From Pedobacter sp. ISL-64 (lineage in GTDB: Bacteria > Bacteroidota > Bacteroidia > Sphingobacteriales > Sphingobacteriaceae), in NCBI RefSeq assembly GCF_018613605.1, contig NZ_JAGGPU010000004.1, forward strand, positions 1 through 64,000: 64,000 nucleotides of DNA. Direction: 5' to 3'. The position numbers were made by a program, and so were the translations under genes. This document shows positions 17,151-26,076 of this stretch, in pieces. Position 1 is the first letter of the stretch; each line of letters begins with the position of its first letter. A model generated the notes under the pieces. The model was not told the DNA's origin. It was given only the letters and a program-made list of their open reading frames with translations, and made no database searches.

Positions 17151-18015
17151 GGATCTTCAGCGAATCAAATATTTTCTGGCCCTGGCAGAACAGCTTCATT
17201 ATTGGAAAACGGCAGAAAAGGTAAATATCACGCAGTCAGCCCTCACCCGCCAAATTCAGTCGCTCGAAAATGAATTGGGTCTGCAGCTTTTCGAACGTAA
17301 TAAACGTAACGTGAAGCTCACTCCAGCGGGTAAATTCTTAAAAGAAAAATGGGAAGTCGAGTTAAGTGAACTCGAATATATCCATCAGTTTGCAAAACAG
17401 ATCCATTTAGGTGAGCGCGGAACCATTACCATTGCACATCCTGATTCTATATCAGCTTCTATCATGCCCGATATTTTGGCTAAGATAACGCAGGCGTTTC
17501 CACAGCTTCAAATTAAGTTGGTACAGGTTTTATATGAAAATCAGCTGGATTTTCTAAAGAACTATAAAATTGATCTGGCCATTACGAGGGATATTACCAG
17601 CGAGCAGAGTATTAAATCAAAAAAAATATATTCCGATCACCTCGCTCTGGTGGTTCCGTTGGCACATTCTTTTAAAAGATTCGAGGATTTATCTACAGAA
17701 AGCCTTAAAGTGCAGAAGTTTATCCTGCCTACCAAGGATGAGGGAAGTAGCTATAGTGAGATTATTCAGGCACTTTTCAAATCTTACGATTTTGTTCCTG
17801 ATGTATTTCTACATTCCGAATTTGGATCTACAATTATTGCACTCGTACGCAAGGGATTGGGAATCGCGATTTTGCCTGATTCTTATATGCACCATCAAAG
17901 TCCTGGCTTACGGTTTATTCCCTTGCCTTTTAAAACCGATATATTGATTAATTGGCGTGCCGATGACCATAATCCTGTGCTTGCGAATATTTTAAAGCTT
18001 GTTTTTGATCATTAG
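17149..18015 (+). CDS. LysR-family transcriptional regulator
   Basis: 288 residues. The N-terminal winged helix is unmistakable (MDLQRIKYFLALAEQLHYWK, TQSALTRQIQSLENELGLQL, FERNKR), which fixes the start at 17149. The rest is the periplasmic-binding-protein-like effector domain. Divergent from the GNAT-EamA pair, its probable targets. The palindrome overlapping the start codon suggests tight autoregulation. Confidence 0.92.
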   Translation: MDLQRIKYFLALAEQLHYWKTAEKVNITQSALTRQIQSLENELGLQLFERNKRNVKLTPAGKFLKEKWEVELSELEYIHQFAKQIHLGERGTITIAHPDSISASIMPDILAKITQAFPQLQIKLVQVLYENQLDFLKNYKIDLAITRDITSEQSIKSKKIYSDHLALVVPLAHSFKRFEDLSTESLKVQKFILPTKDEGSSYSEIIQALFKSYDFVPDVFLHSEFGSTIIALVRKGLGIAILPDSYMHHQSPGLRFIPLPFKTDILINWRADDHNPVLANILKLVFDH

Positions 18016-18054
18016 AGATAATGCCAATGGTGCTGGGCTTTTATCGTTAACACA

Positions 18055-18840
18055 TTATTCTTCCAACAAGATCATCTCCATTTTACGACTACCTATGCTT
18101 ATTTCCTGTTTATAAAGCTGTCTGGTTATTTGATCGATCTGGTAAATGCTTTTTGCACCTGTACCACCACCAATATCATCAGTTAACTCCACGATCCATA
18201 CCTTTCTTTCCCCTGATTTGGTGGTAAGATATCTCCCTTCTTTTACACCGAGTAGGTGTACCTTCACAATCCCGCCCATCGTTTTAGGACTGTAATCATA
18301 AATATTAATGTCGGCTTTATAATCTGTTTTTAAAGGAAGCCAATTAATGAGTGTGGGGTAAAAATTGCTGTCGAAATAGTTTGATTGTAACTTTTCGTTT
18401 ATTGCTGTAGTTTTTTGGGTTATTTTATCCCGATAAAAGCCCTTAATCTCTTGATCAAAGTGGATCACCATATCACGCTGTGCATTGTAGCTGGAGTGAT
18501 AGATTGGCGAAAGATCTGATTTATTTACAATTGTAGAATCTATCCATGAGGAGGCTTGTCCATTTAGTTTTACTTCTGTAATTACTTGTACCTCATTATC
18601 CAACACCATAACTTTAGTATTTACAATGCCTATTATAATCCTGGTTGTATCTTTAAGCATTGACCAGTTCATTCGATAAGTTTGACCTTTAATCCACTTT
18701 TTATCTACCAGTTTCTTTTTGGGAATGATAATTTCCTGGCCATAACTAAATAGTGGAATTGCACAGAGGAGAAATAAACGGATAATTTTTTTTATTACAG
18801 CCTGGTTAAGCGATTTTATTGTAATGATATTTAGGTGCAT
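18055..18840 (-). CDS. Exported protein, DUF3108-like
   Basis: 261 residues. A hydrophobic segment (KKIIRLFLLCAIPLFSYGQ) about 15 residues in acts as a signal peptide, so the true start may be a later non-ATG codon. The mature part is beta-rich with conserved-looking motifs (TYRMNWSMLKDTTRI, KVWIVELTDDIGGGTGAKSI) resembling DUF3108-type periplasmic proteins that report sugar or lipid derivatives; the match is by impression only. Transcribed leftward with the lipoprotein at 18989 but with a 148-bp gap. Confidence 0.65.
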   Translation of the reverse strand: MHLNIITIKSLNQAVIKKIIRLFLLCAIPLFSYGQEIIIPKKKLVDKKWIKGQTYRMNWSMLKDTTRIIIGIVNTKVMVLDNEVQVITEVKLNGQASSWIDSTIVNKSDLSPIYHSSYNAQRDMVIHFDQEIKGFYRDKITQKTTAINEKLQSNYFDSNFYPTLINWLPLKTDYKADINIYDYSPKTMGGIVKVHLLGVKEGRYLTTKSGERKVWIVELTDDIGGGTGAKSIYQIDQITRQLYKQEISIGSRKMEMILLEE

Positions 18841-18988
18841 TGGTTAAGCTTAAGGTGTATGTAAATATATAAAAGGTATAGATAAAACAGCCAGATTACT
18901 GTTATAAACTGGCTGTTTTAATGAATATGTCAATAATCGATATGCTTTTATCAATAAATTGAGCGGCTGAGGGGCTTTAAATATCATT

Positions 18989-19417
18989 TTACTGTTTTGT
19001 ACCGCTGAAATTAAATGAAATGTCGCCCGATGCGGTTGGCAAGGTAACAATAGCGATATTTTTTGCCGCGTGGTCGTATACCAATGTTCCTTCTGGAGCC
19101 CCGATCGCCTCGGCATCATTTGAACCCTGTATTGCTTTTATGGTGAAAATTTTTGGTGTTACATTGGAATAAGGCTCACCAGATTTTGCTGTAACCTTTA
19201 CTTTGTTGCCATTCTCTTTTGTAACCTGGATAATTGCATTAAAATATTCGGTTGAAGTGATATCCACTGTCCCTTTATAGGTGCCTACGATTCTATTTGC
19301 GGCAGCTTCATCCGAATTATTTGACGGAACATCTTTATCTTTGCCCTTGCAGGAAAATACGAGGGTTAATGTTAATGTAAAGAACAACAATGATAAATTT
19401 TTACTAATTGATTTCAT
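18989..19417 (-). CDS. Small lipoprotein of unknown function
   Basis: 142 residues with a lipobox (LVFSC) placing the lipidated Cys at residue 23, followed by a charged Asp/Ser/Asn linker. The domain after residue 40 begins IVGTYKGTVDI and ends GDISFNFSGTKQ, a beta-sandwich or lipocalin-like pattern common in small Bacteroidota lipoproteins. No function can be assigned. Confidence 0.75.
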   Translation of the reverse strand: MKSISKNLSLLFFTLTLTLVFSCKGKDKDVPSNNSDEAAANRIVGTYKGTVDITSTEYFNAIIQVTKENGNKVKVTAKSGEPYSNVTPKIFTIKAIQGSNDAEAIGAPEGTLVYDHAAKNIAIVTLPTASGDISFNFSGTKQ

Positions 19418-19622
19418 AGATTGATTTTTTAATATTTCTGTTTTAAACTGCTCAAAATTATCATGTATGTTTTTCTAAGTATGTGCAGAAATGCTCAATT
19501 ATAGCATTCGCCTGAAAAGAAACTGAAAATGTTTTACAACAATAATTTGCTCAAAAAATGATCGTTTTAATGCAACAGTTATTATCTTGTGTTAATCTTA
19601 ATCGCAAAAATATTATCAGCAG

Positions 19623-20534
19623 ATGTATTTAACTTCATTGCCAGATCATTCCAGGCCTGATTTTGATGAGGATCTTCATTTTAGAAGGTTTAAAATGCAA
19701 AATGTTGTTTTTAATACCGTTAGCAGTTATAGCTTTTGTGATGATCATGTGGGATGTCTTTCTTTCAAAACGATATTAAAAGGAGAGGAGTGGTATGGTA
19801 TCAATAAACGTAAGCTGGCAATTCGGCCCGGGCAGTTCCTGATCCTCAACGATGAACAAAATTATTCCTGTAAAATTGATACCATGGATAAGGTAAGGGG
19901 ATTATCGGTTTTTTTTCAAAAAGATTTTGCCGCGCAGGTGTTTCAGGATACTTTAAAAAGTGAAGTGGAATTATTGGATAATCCATTTTATAAGAATAAT
20001 GAACAACCAGAGTTTTTTCAGACGTTGAATGATATTGATCCTGAATTACAGTTGCAACTGGCAAGGCTTATTTCAGGCCTCGAAAATAATGGTTATGACG
20101 ATGGTGCTGAAGAACAGCTGCTTTTTTTACTTAGCTATCTGATCAAGACACTTAAATCCGATACGGAAAAAATTGCAGGCGTTTCGGCCATAAAGCCAAG
20201 CTCAAAAATCGAAATTTACAGGCGTCTGTGTATCGCGAAGGATTTTCTTCATTCAACTTTTATGGAGAAGCCCGACTTAAAATTACTGGGTAGTATTGCT
20301 TGTTTATCAGTCCCTCAGCTCATCAGGCAGTTTAAATCTGTATTTAAGGTTACGCCACATCAATACCTGATTCAGATAAAACTTAAACAGGCTGTTGATT
20401 TGCTTAAAAATACAGATAAACCCATTCATGAAATAACCTGGGCTTGTGGATTCGAAAACGCGAGTGCTTTTTGCAGGGCCTTTAAATCAGCTTATGGGTT
20501 TCAGCCTTTGATGTTCAGAAAAACACAGGCATAA
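19623..20534 (+). CDS. AraC-family transcriptional regulator
   Basis: 303 residues: an N-terminal cupin-like sensor (about 1-170) with RPGQFLILNDEQNY, then an AraC double helix-turn-helix ending PIHEITWACGFENASAFCRA and FKSAYGFQPLMFRKT. Located between the lipoprotein and the broken esterase at 20602, on the esterase strand 67 bases upstream, so it could have regulated it. Confidence 0.87.
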   Translation: MYLTSLPDHSRPDFDEDLHFRRFKMQNVVFNTVSSYSFCDDHVGCLSFKTILKGEEWYGINKRKLAIRPGQFLILNDEQNYSCKIDTMDKVRGLSVFFQKDFAAQVFQDTLKSEVELLDNPFYKNNEQPEFFQTLNDIDPELQLQLARLISGLENNGYDDGAEEQLLFLLSYLIKTLKSDTEKIAGVSAIKPSSKIEIYRRLCIAKDFLHSTFMEKPDLKLLGSIACLSVPQLIRQFKSVFKVTPHQYLIQIKLKQAVDLLKNTDKPIHEITWACGFENASAFCRAFKSAYGFQPLMFRKTQA

Positions 20535-20601
20535 ATAGCGCATTTCTGCACATGTTTATTGTTAAAGCGGGCTTAATTTTAAGCAATTAAACCCAACTCC
20601 C

Positions 20602-21514
20602 TTGAAACGAGCCTTTATTTTTTTCTTTTTAATTTTATCTTCCTCATTTTGTTGCGCCCAGGATTTTACTATCCCACTTTATCAAGGGCAGGTACCAAAT
20701 GCAAAGAGAACCCCTGCCGATTACATTGAAGAAACCGACAGCAATAGCCTGATTAAAAATGTAAGTATCCCTACCATGCAGGCCTATTTTCCTGATAAAA
20801 ATAAAGCCAATGGAACTGCTGTAATCATTTTTCCCGGTGGTGGTTATTTTGTTCTTGCCCCTAAAAAATGCATTGAAATTGCTAAGGCATTCAGCGCGCT
20901 GGGGGGTTGCTGCTTTTGTTGTGAAGTATCGTTTACCCAGCGATAGCATTATGAACGACAAAACGATTGGTCCGTTGCAGGATGCACAAACCGCTATTAA
21001 AACGGTACGCAGAAGAGCAGGCGAATGGAATATAAATCCAAATAAGATAGGAATGATGGGGCTATCGGCAGGTGGGCATTTAGTTTCAACAGCAGGTACA
21101 CAGTTAAACAGGGTGGTGATAGCGAATAAAGAGAATATATCACTCAGACCCGATTTTATGATTTTACTTTATCCCGTTATCATTTATGATCCGGATATAC
21201 CCCGCACCAGAGAAAATTTAATCGGAAAAAAACCTACAGCAGAAGCGTTAAGTTTATATAGCACCAATAAGTCTGTTAGTGATATTACGCCACCGACTTT
21301 TTTGGTTCATGCGGCTGATGATGATGTAATCCCTGTGAAAAATAGTCTGCAGTTTTTCGATGCACTACTCAAAGCCAGGGTTAAAGCTGAGATGCATATT
21401 CTGCAGACAGGGGGGCATGGTTTTGGTATTTATGATGTTGAAAATAAAGATAGCTGGTTTGTAGGTTGTCACGAATGGATGATAAAAAACGGCTTTGGAT
21501 CTACTGACCGATAA
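20602..21514 (+). pseudogene. Alpha/beta hydrolase (acetyl esterase-like), frameshifted
   Basis: Two overlapping frames together make one protein of about 300 residues. The first gives the signal peptide (MKRAFIFFFLILSSSFCCAQ) and oxyanion segment AVIIFPGGGYFVLAPKK. The second gives VAAFVVKYRLPSD, the nucleophile motif GLSAGGH, acid loop HAADDDVIPV and catalytic His in GGHGFG. The break is at the GGGGGG run near 20899-20904; five Gs instead of six would restore ALGVAAFVVKY. The family covers secreted acetylxylan esterase or lipase-type enzymes (BD-FAE-like). The rest of the frame is intact, so this is either a recent null mutation, a phase-variable run or a sequencing error. Confidence 0.8.
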
Positions 21515-21656
21515 AGAACCTGGTGTGAAAATTTAGCTTCCATCATTCAAAATCAGCTGTTTCTGGATGTTATGCCAACGCCACTTTTAATCAAAAAAAA
21601 CTTTTATAGCAGTATATAATTTACAATTTTTAAGCAAAAAAAGCATTCAGTTTAAA

Positions 21657-21664
21657 TAACTTTG
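21657..21664 (+). promoter_or_regulatory. -7 promoter element of the ebo operon
   Basis: TAACTTTG is an exact TAnnTTTG match, 62 bases before the first gene of the cluster (21726). It predicts a leader of about 55 bases. This is the only good promoter I see before the string of closely spaced genes to 28640. Confidence 0.5.
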
Positions 21665-21725
21665 TTTTTCAATGAAAAAAAAATCGGGAAATCGATTTAG
21701 TTTGTTTTAAACCAAATAATTTAAA

Positions 21726-22106
21726 ATGCTTTTAATTATTCTTAACATTATTTTTTGCATCTCGTTTTTAGGCTTCGCCTATGTAAATTTAAATGATAAC
21801 GATGCCTTTCTTTGGGTGTCTATCTATTTAAGTGCCGCAATATGCTGCGGATTGGCAGCGGCGGGTAAATTTTATCCTTTCGCTTATCTGTTTTTAACTG
21901 CTTTCTATTTAATTTATGCTGCTATCCTATTTTTTGCAAAAGATGGTGTAAGAGATTGGATTATGAAATATAAGCGGCCAAGCCTTGTTGAAAGTATGCA
22001 GGCAACCAAACCATATATCGAACAAACGAGAGAATTTTTTGGTCTGTTGATTATTGCGGGGGCTTTGTTGATCAATTATTTTGTTTCGGCGGGTATTGCC
22101 AGCTAA
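21726..22106 (+). CDS. TMEM220-family small membrane protein
   Basis: 126 residues with four hydrophobic segments (about 1-20, 27-45, 49-68 and 102-120), including FLGFAYVNLNDNDAFLWVSIY, which matches the transmembrane family 220 signature (YVNLNDxD near the first helix). It overlaps the open frame of the next gene and precedes eboA in the same direction, a common Bacteroidota arrangement. The protein likely sits in the inner membrane and may belong to the ebo system; its role is unknown. Confidence 0.8.
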   Translation: MLLIILNIIFCISFLGFAYVNLNDNDAFLWVSIYLSAAICCGLAAAGKFYPFAYLFLTAFYLIYAAILFFAKDGVRDWIMKYKRPSLVESMQATKPYIEQTREFFGLLIIAGALLINYFVSAGIAS

Positions 22107-22122
22107 TAGATTTAGATACTTT

Positions 22123-22980
22123 ATGAAAGGTGATGATAGGATGGCTATCCAAAAAGCTTTATCAGCTATTGTAAAAAGCAATGTAGGTGCGGATGGCCAA
22201 AATTGGTTGGAAAGTATAACACAATCAGCTGATCAAAGCAATAAAATCAGTCAGGCATTTGTGATGGTGCCGCGCAAAACCGGAAAATCGCTAATTCAAC
22301 TTAACGAAGAGCAAAAGGTTTTAATAGAAGAGGCTGGAATCAGTTATATTAGTCACTGGACAATAGATAGGCTTTGTCGCGTTTGGTTGCTGAGCACTTT
22401 AAATTCAATAGACCAGGATAAACGCTACGCAACTATCGATCGGTTATTCCTGTCGGCAGAAATGAATGAGGCGGTGGCTTTGTATTCGGCTTTGCCGTTT
22501 TTAGCTCATTCTGAAATTTGGGTAAAACGGTGTGCTGAAGGGATTAGGAGCAATATCGGGTCCGTTTTGGAAGCGATAATGGAAAACAATCCCTATCCTT
22601 CAGAAAATCTGGATGAAGCCGCCTGGAACCAATTGGTGCTGAAAGCTTTTTTTACTGAAAAAAATATTAAGCTCATTATCGGTTTAGATAAACGTGCCAA
22701 TTTAGAACTTGCATTAACTTTGATTGATTATGCAAAGGAACGTTGGGCTGCCAAACGAAAGGTAAACCCACAGCTTTGGCGCCTGGTTGGTAAATTTATC
22801 AATGCCGAGATTTTTGAGACCCTTAAAATCGGTTTACAGCATTACGACCAAATTGAACAACGCGCCATTGCGCTTGCTATCGCACAGTCCGATTATCAGC
22901 CGGCAAAAGATTATATTAACACTTTTCCTGAACTTAAGTTGGCCCTTACAGAAGGAGGCTTAAACTGGGATTCATTTTAA
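22123..22980 (+). CDS. eboA: EboA family protein
   Basis: 285 residues from the ATG at 22123 (the frame is open from 22081; an ATG at 22141 is also possible). Mostly alpha-helical with a central EboA-like pattern (WTIDRLCRVWLLSTLNSIDQ, LFLSAEMNEAVALYSALPFL, RCAEGIRSNIGSVLEAI). No catalytic motif is visible. It is recognised mainly from position: it precedes the TatD-like, UbiA-like, DHQ synthase-like, EboE and EboF genes in canonical order. The ebo cluster is implicated in cyanobacteria in moving scytonemin precursors to the periplasm, but EboA itself has no assigned activity. Confidence 0.8.
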   Translation: MKGDDRMAIQKALSAIVKSNVGADGQNWLESITQSADQSNKISQAFVMVPRKTGKSLIQLNEEQKVLIEEAGISYISHWTIDRLCRVWLLSTLNSIDQDKRYATIDRLFLSAEMNEAVALYSALPFLAHSEIWVKRCAEGIRSNIGSVLEAIMENNPYPSENLDEAAWNQLVLKAFFTEKNIKLIIGLDKRANLELALTLIDYAKERWAAKRKVNPQLWRLVGKFINAEIFETLKIGLQHYDQIEQRAIALAIAQSDYQPAKDYINTFPELKLALTEGGLNWDSF

Positions 22981-23006
22981 CCATTAGAAATTCAAAATAG
23001 AAATAT

Positions 23007-23993
23007 ATGTGTTGTAGTAGTTCAATTGAAAGAGATAAAGCATTGATGGGGGAGCCTGAAGCGTTCGATATCAGTGCGGTAAAAGGAATGAAATTCTTCG
23101 ACCCACATGTTCATATGACTTCGAGAACAACCGACGATTACCAGGCGATGGCCGATGCAGGAGTTGTTGCTTTGATAGAACCCGCATTTTGGCTGGGGCA
23201 GCCACGTACCGGATTAGATAGTTTTAGAGATTATTACAGTAGCCTGATCGGGTGGGAGCGCTTCCGCTCTTCTCAATTTGGCATTAAACATTATTGCACC
23301 ATTGGTCTTAACTCAAGAGAAGCCAATAACGAAAGCCTGGCAGAGCAGGTAATGGAAATATTGCCATTGTTTATCTATAAAGAAGGAGTAGTTGGCATAG
23401 GCGAAATCGGCTTCGACGATCAAACTGCAGCCGAAGAAAAATATTATAGATTACAACTTCAGCTTGCTAAAGAAGCAGGTTTGCCAGTACAGGTACATAC
23501 ACCACACCGCGATAAGAAAAAAGGCACACAACGCAGTATGGATATTGCTTTGGAGCATGGTCTTGATCCTTATAGCGTAATTATTGACCATAATAATGAA
23601 GAGACGGTAAAAGAGGTTTTAGATAGAGGCTTTTGGGCTGCTTTTACCATTTATCCGTTTACTAAAATGGGTAACGAGCGCATGGTAGAAATTGTAAAAC
23701 AATATGGTCCGGAACGTATTATGGTAAATTCTGCTGCCGATTGGGGCATCAGCGATCCTTTAGCCGTACCAAAAACTGCTGCTTTAATGAAAATGCGTGG
23801 TTTAAGCGATGAGGCTATTGAGCTGGTTACTTACCGCAATGCGATTACCGCATTTGCACAGAGCGGGCAGCTGGATGAAGCCGATTTTAATGCGCAAAAA
23901 AATGTAGACCTTACCGAGAAATTCGAAGGCAATACCATTTTGCGTGGCGGGCAACAGCCAAGAACAGATAAATCATCTATCATCATTAGCTAA
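23007..23993 (+). CDS. eboB: EboB, TatD-like metal-dependent hydrolase
   Basis: 328 residues, amidohydrolase superfamily TIM barrel. The metal ligands are visible in order: HxH in FFDPHVHMTSR, Glu in GIGEIGFDD, His in PVQVHTPHRDKK, His in VIIDHNNEE and Asp in MVNSAADWGISD, so it is probably catalytically competent. The N-terminus MCCSSSIERDKALMG has adjacent cysteines typical of this subgroup. It lies 26 bases after eboA and 4 bases before the TTG start of eboC. Confidence 0.88.
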   Translation: MCCSSSIERDKALMGEPEAFDISAVKGMKFFDPHVHMTSRTTDDYQAMADAGVVALIEPAFWLGQPRTGLDSFRDYYSSLIGWERFRSSQFGIKHYCTIGLNSREANNESLAEQVMEILPLFIYKEGVVGIGEIGFDDQTAAEEKYYRLQLQLAKEAGLPVQVHTPHRDKKKGTQRSMDIALEHGLDPYSVIIDHNNEETVKEVLDRGFWAAFTIYPFTKMGNERMVEIVKQYGPERIMVNSAADWGISDPLAVPKTAALMKMRGLSDEAIELVTYRNAITAFAQSGQLDEADFNAQKNVDLTEKFEGNTILRGGQQPRTDKSSIIIS

Positions 23994-23997
23994 AGTA

Positions 23998-24882
23998 TTG
24001 AAAAAAATAATTGTCTATCTGCGCATGATGCGCCCTGCCAATATTGTTACGTCAGTAGCCGATATTTTAGCAGGAATTGCCATTTCTGGTATTTTAAGTA
24101 CTGGATTGTCCATTCCATGGTTATCTATTGTGTTTTTGGCTGCATCAACAGCCTGTTTGTATGGAGGAGGAATCGTTTTTAATGATGTTTTTGATGCCGA
24201 TCTGGATAAAATAGAACGTCCGGAGCGGGCCATTCCCAGCGGGCTGATCAGCTTAAAAAATGCAACTATTTTAGGTAACCTGTTACTTTTGGGCGGTATT
24301 GCATTAGCTGCATTAAATAGTTTAACATCGGGATTATTGGCCCTTTTGGTGGCCGTTTTCGCTTTGCTTTATAATAAATTTGGTAAACACCATTCTTTTT
24401 TCGGCCCCTTGAATATGGGCTTATGCCGTGGGTTTAACTTGCTACTGGGTTTGAGTATTGTGCCAGCAATGCTTTGCAGTCATTATTACCTGGCTATTAT
24501 TCCTGTAATTTATATTTTTTCCATCACCAGGACCAGCCGTGGCGAAGTTCATGGAGGCCATGCTAAAAACTTATATTTGGCCGCCTTTCTGTATGCAATC
24601 GTGATCTGCGCTATTGCTTATTTTGCTTTTGTAAACGATAGGTTGCTGTGGTCGCTGCTGTTTCTGATTCCATTTAGCTTTATGATTTTCAGGCCACTTT
24701 TAAAAGCAATAAAGGAGCCTATCGGTAAAAATATCGGCGGGGCGGTAAAAGCTGGCGTAATTTCACTTATTTTGATGGATGCAGCTTGGGCCGTAACTTT
24801 CGATGCCCTGATTTTGGCTTTTATAATTGCAGCTTTATTGCCATTATCCATGTGGCTTTCTAAATTATTCGCCGTTACTTAA
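23998..24882 (+). CDS. eboC: EboC, UbiA-like prenyltransferase
   Basis: 294 residues from a TTG at 23998, 4 bases after the eboB stop; this start gives a normal UbiA N-terminus (MKKIIVYLRMMRPANIVTS). The frame extends upstream into eboB without other support. About eight or nine membrane helices. The first Asp-rich motif NDVFDADLDKIERPERAIPSG is conserved; the second Asp-rich motif of UbiA enzymes is not obvious (region RGFNLLLGLS). It probably acts on an isoprenoid diphosphate or related substrate in the inner membrane; the acceptor is unknown. Part of the ebo cluster. Confidence 0.85.
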   Translation: MKKIIVYLRMMRPANIVTSVADILAGIAISGILSTGLSIPWLSIVFLAASTACLYGGGIVFNDVFDADLDKIERPERAIPSGLISLKNATILGNLLLLGGIALAALNSLTSGLLALLVAVFALLYNKFGKHHSFFGPLNMGLCRGFNLLLGLSIVPAMLCSHYYLAIIPVIYIFSITRTSRGEVHGGHAKNLYLAAFLYAIVICAIAYFAFVNDRLLWSLLFLIPFSFMIFRPLLKAIKEPIGKNIGGAVKAGVISLILMDAAWAVTFDALILAFIIAALLPLSMWLSKLFAVT

Positions 24883-24909
24883 CCATCAAACACACATTCT
24901 CAAATTGAT

Positions 24910-26073
24910 ATGGAACATTTACATCAATCCTTTACCGTACAATATAATTATAATGTTTTCTTTACTTCATCGCTTTTTTTGCCTGAAAACGAACTGTTGA
25001 ACAGTTTTTTAGTTAACCTAAATCCGGCTGTTGCAGTAAAGAAGATCTTGTTTGTAATAGATGAAGGTGTAACAAATGCACACAAAGACCTTAACACCCT
25101 GATTAAAACATATTTTTCAAAATACCCTCAAACACAGCTGGTTCAGGATATCCTGATCATCCCAGGAGGAGAACAGGTAAAAAACGATACCAGATATTTT
25201 GATCAGGTATTAGAAGCCATCAATATTCATGGTATCGACAGACATTCGTTTGTTGCTGCTATTGGTGGCGGCGCTGTACTCGATATGGTGGGCTATGCAG
25301 CTACTGTTGCACACCGTGGTATCAAACACATCAGGATTCCAAGTACTGTGCTTTCGCAGAACGACTCGGGGGTTGGTGTGAAAAATGGAATTAATTATTT
25401 CAATAAAAAGAACTTTTTGGGTACTTTTTCGCCGCCGGTCGCTGTTTTTAACGACGAAGTATTTTTAAGCACGCTGTCCGATCGCGATTGGCGCTCAGGT
25501 ATTGCCGAAGCAATTAAAGTGGCACTGATTAAAGACCGTGAGTTTTTTGAGTGGCTGGAAGCAAATGCTGTTGCGCTTGCGCAGCGGGATATAACAGCTA
25601 TGAATTACCAGATCTGGAAATGTGCAAAACTCCACCTGGAGCATATCCGCAGTGCCGATCCTTTTGAAAACGGTTCGGCCCGACCGTTGGATTTTGGCCA
25701 TTGGAGTGCCCATAAACTAGAATATCTGACTAATTTTGAAGTGAGGCATGGTGAAGCCGTTGCCATGGGGATTGCCCTAGATGCTGTGTATTCAAATTTA
25801 TCGGGCAGGATCAGCACTGAAGATGCACAAAGGGTAATCACTTTGATTCAGCAACTTGGTTTCGGATTAACGCATCCTTTGTTACAGGTTACCGAAGGTA
25901 ATAGCCCAATTTTGCAGGGATTGGAAGAATTTAGAGAGCATCTTGGTGGAGAGCTGACCATCACCTTACTTACAGGCCTTGGTAGTGGAGAGGAAGTTCA
26001 CGAAATTGATGCCGACATTTTAAAACGAGCTGCCGAAATTTTAAACAACCAAACAGCTATTATTCAACATTAA
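24910..26073 (+). CDS. eboD: EboD, 3-dehydroquinate synthase-like
   Basis: 387 residues, sugar-phosphate cyclase family. The NAD site is AAIGGGAVLDMVGYAATVAH, followed by STVLSQNDSGVGVKNGINY. The metal ligands are present: Glu in GIAEAIKVALI, His in DFGHWSAHKLE and His in VRHGEAVAMG. Chemistry is likely that of a cyclase using a sugar phosphate, but in a specialised role since no other shikimate genes are nearby. It begins 27 bases after eboC and ends 3 bases before eboE. Confidence 0.88.
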   Translation: MEHLHQSFTVQYNYNVFFTSSLFLPENELLNSFLVNLNPAVAVKKILFVIDEGVTNAHKDLNTLIKTYFSKYPQTQLVQDILIIPGGEQVKNDTRYFDQVLEAINIHGIDRHSFVAAIGGGAVLDMVGYAATVAHRGIKHIRIPSTVLSQNDSGVGVKNGINYFNKKNFLGTFSPPVAVFNDEVFLSTLSDRDWRSGIAEAIKVALIKDREFFEWLEANAVALAQRDITAMNYQIWKCAKLHLEHIRSADPFENGSARPLDFGHWSAHKLEYLTNFEVRHGEAVAMGIALDAVYSNLSGRISTEDAQRVITLIQQLGFGLTHPLLQVTEGNSPILQGLEEFREHLGGELTITLLTGLGSGEEVHEIDADILKRAAEILNNQTAIIQH

Positions 26074-26076
26074 GCT

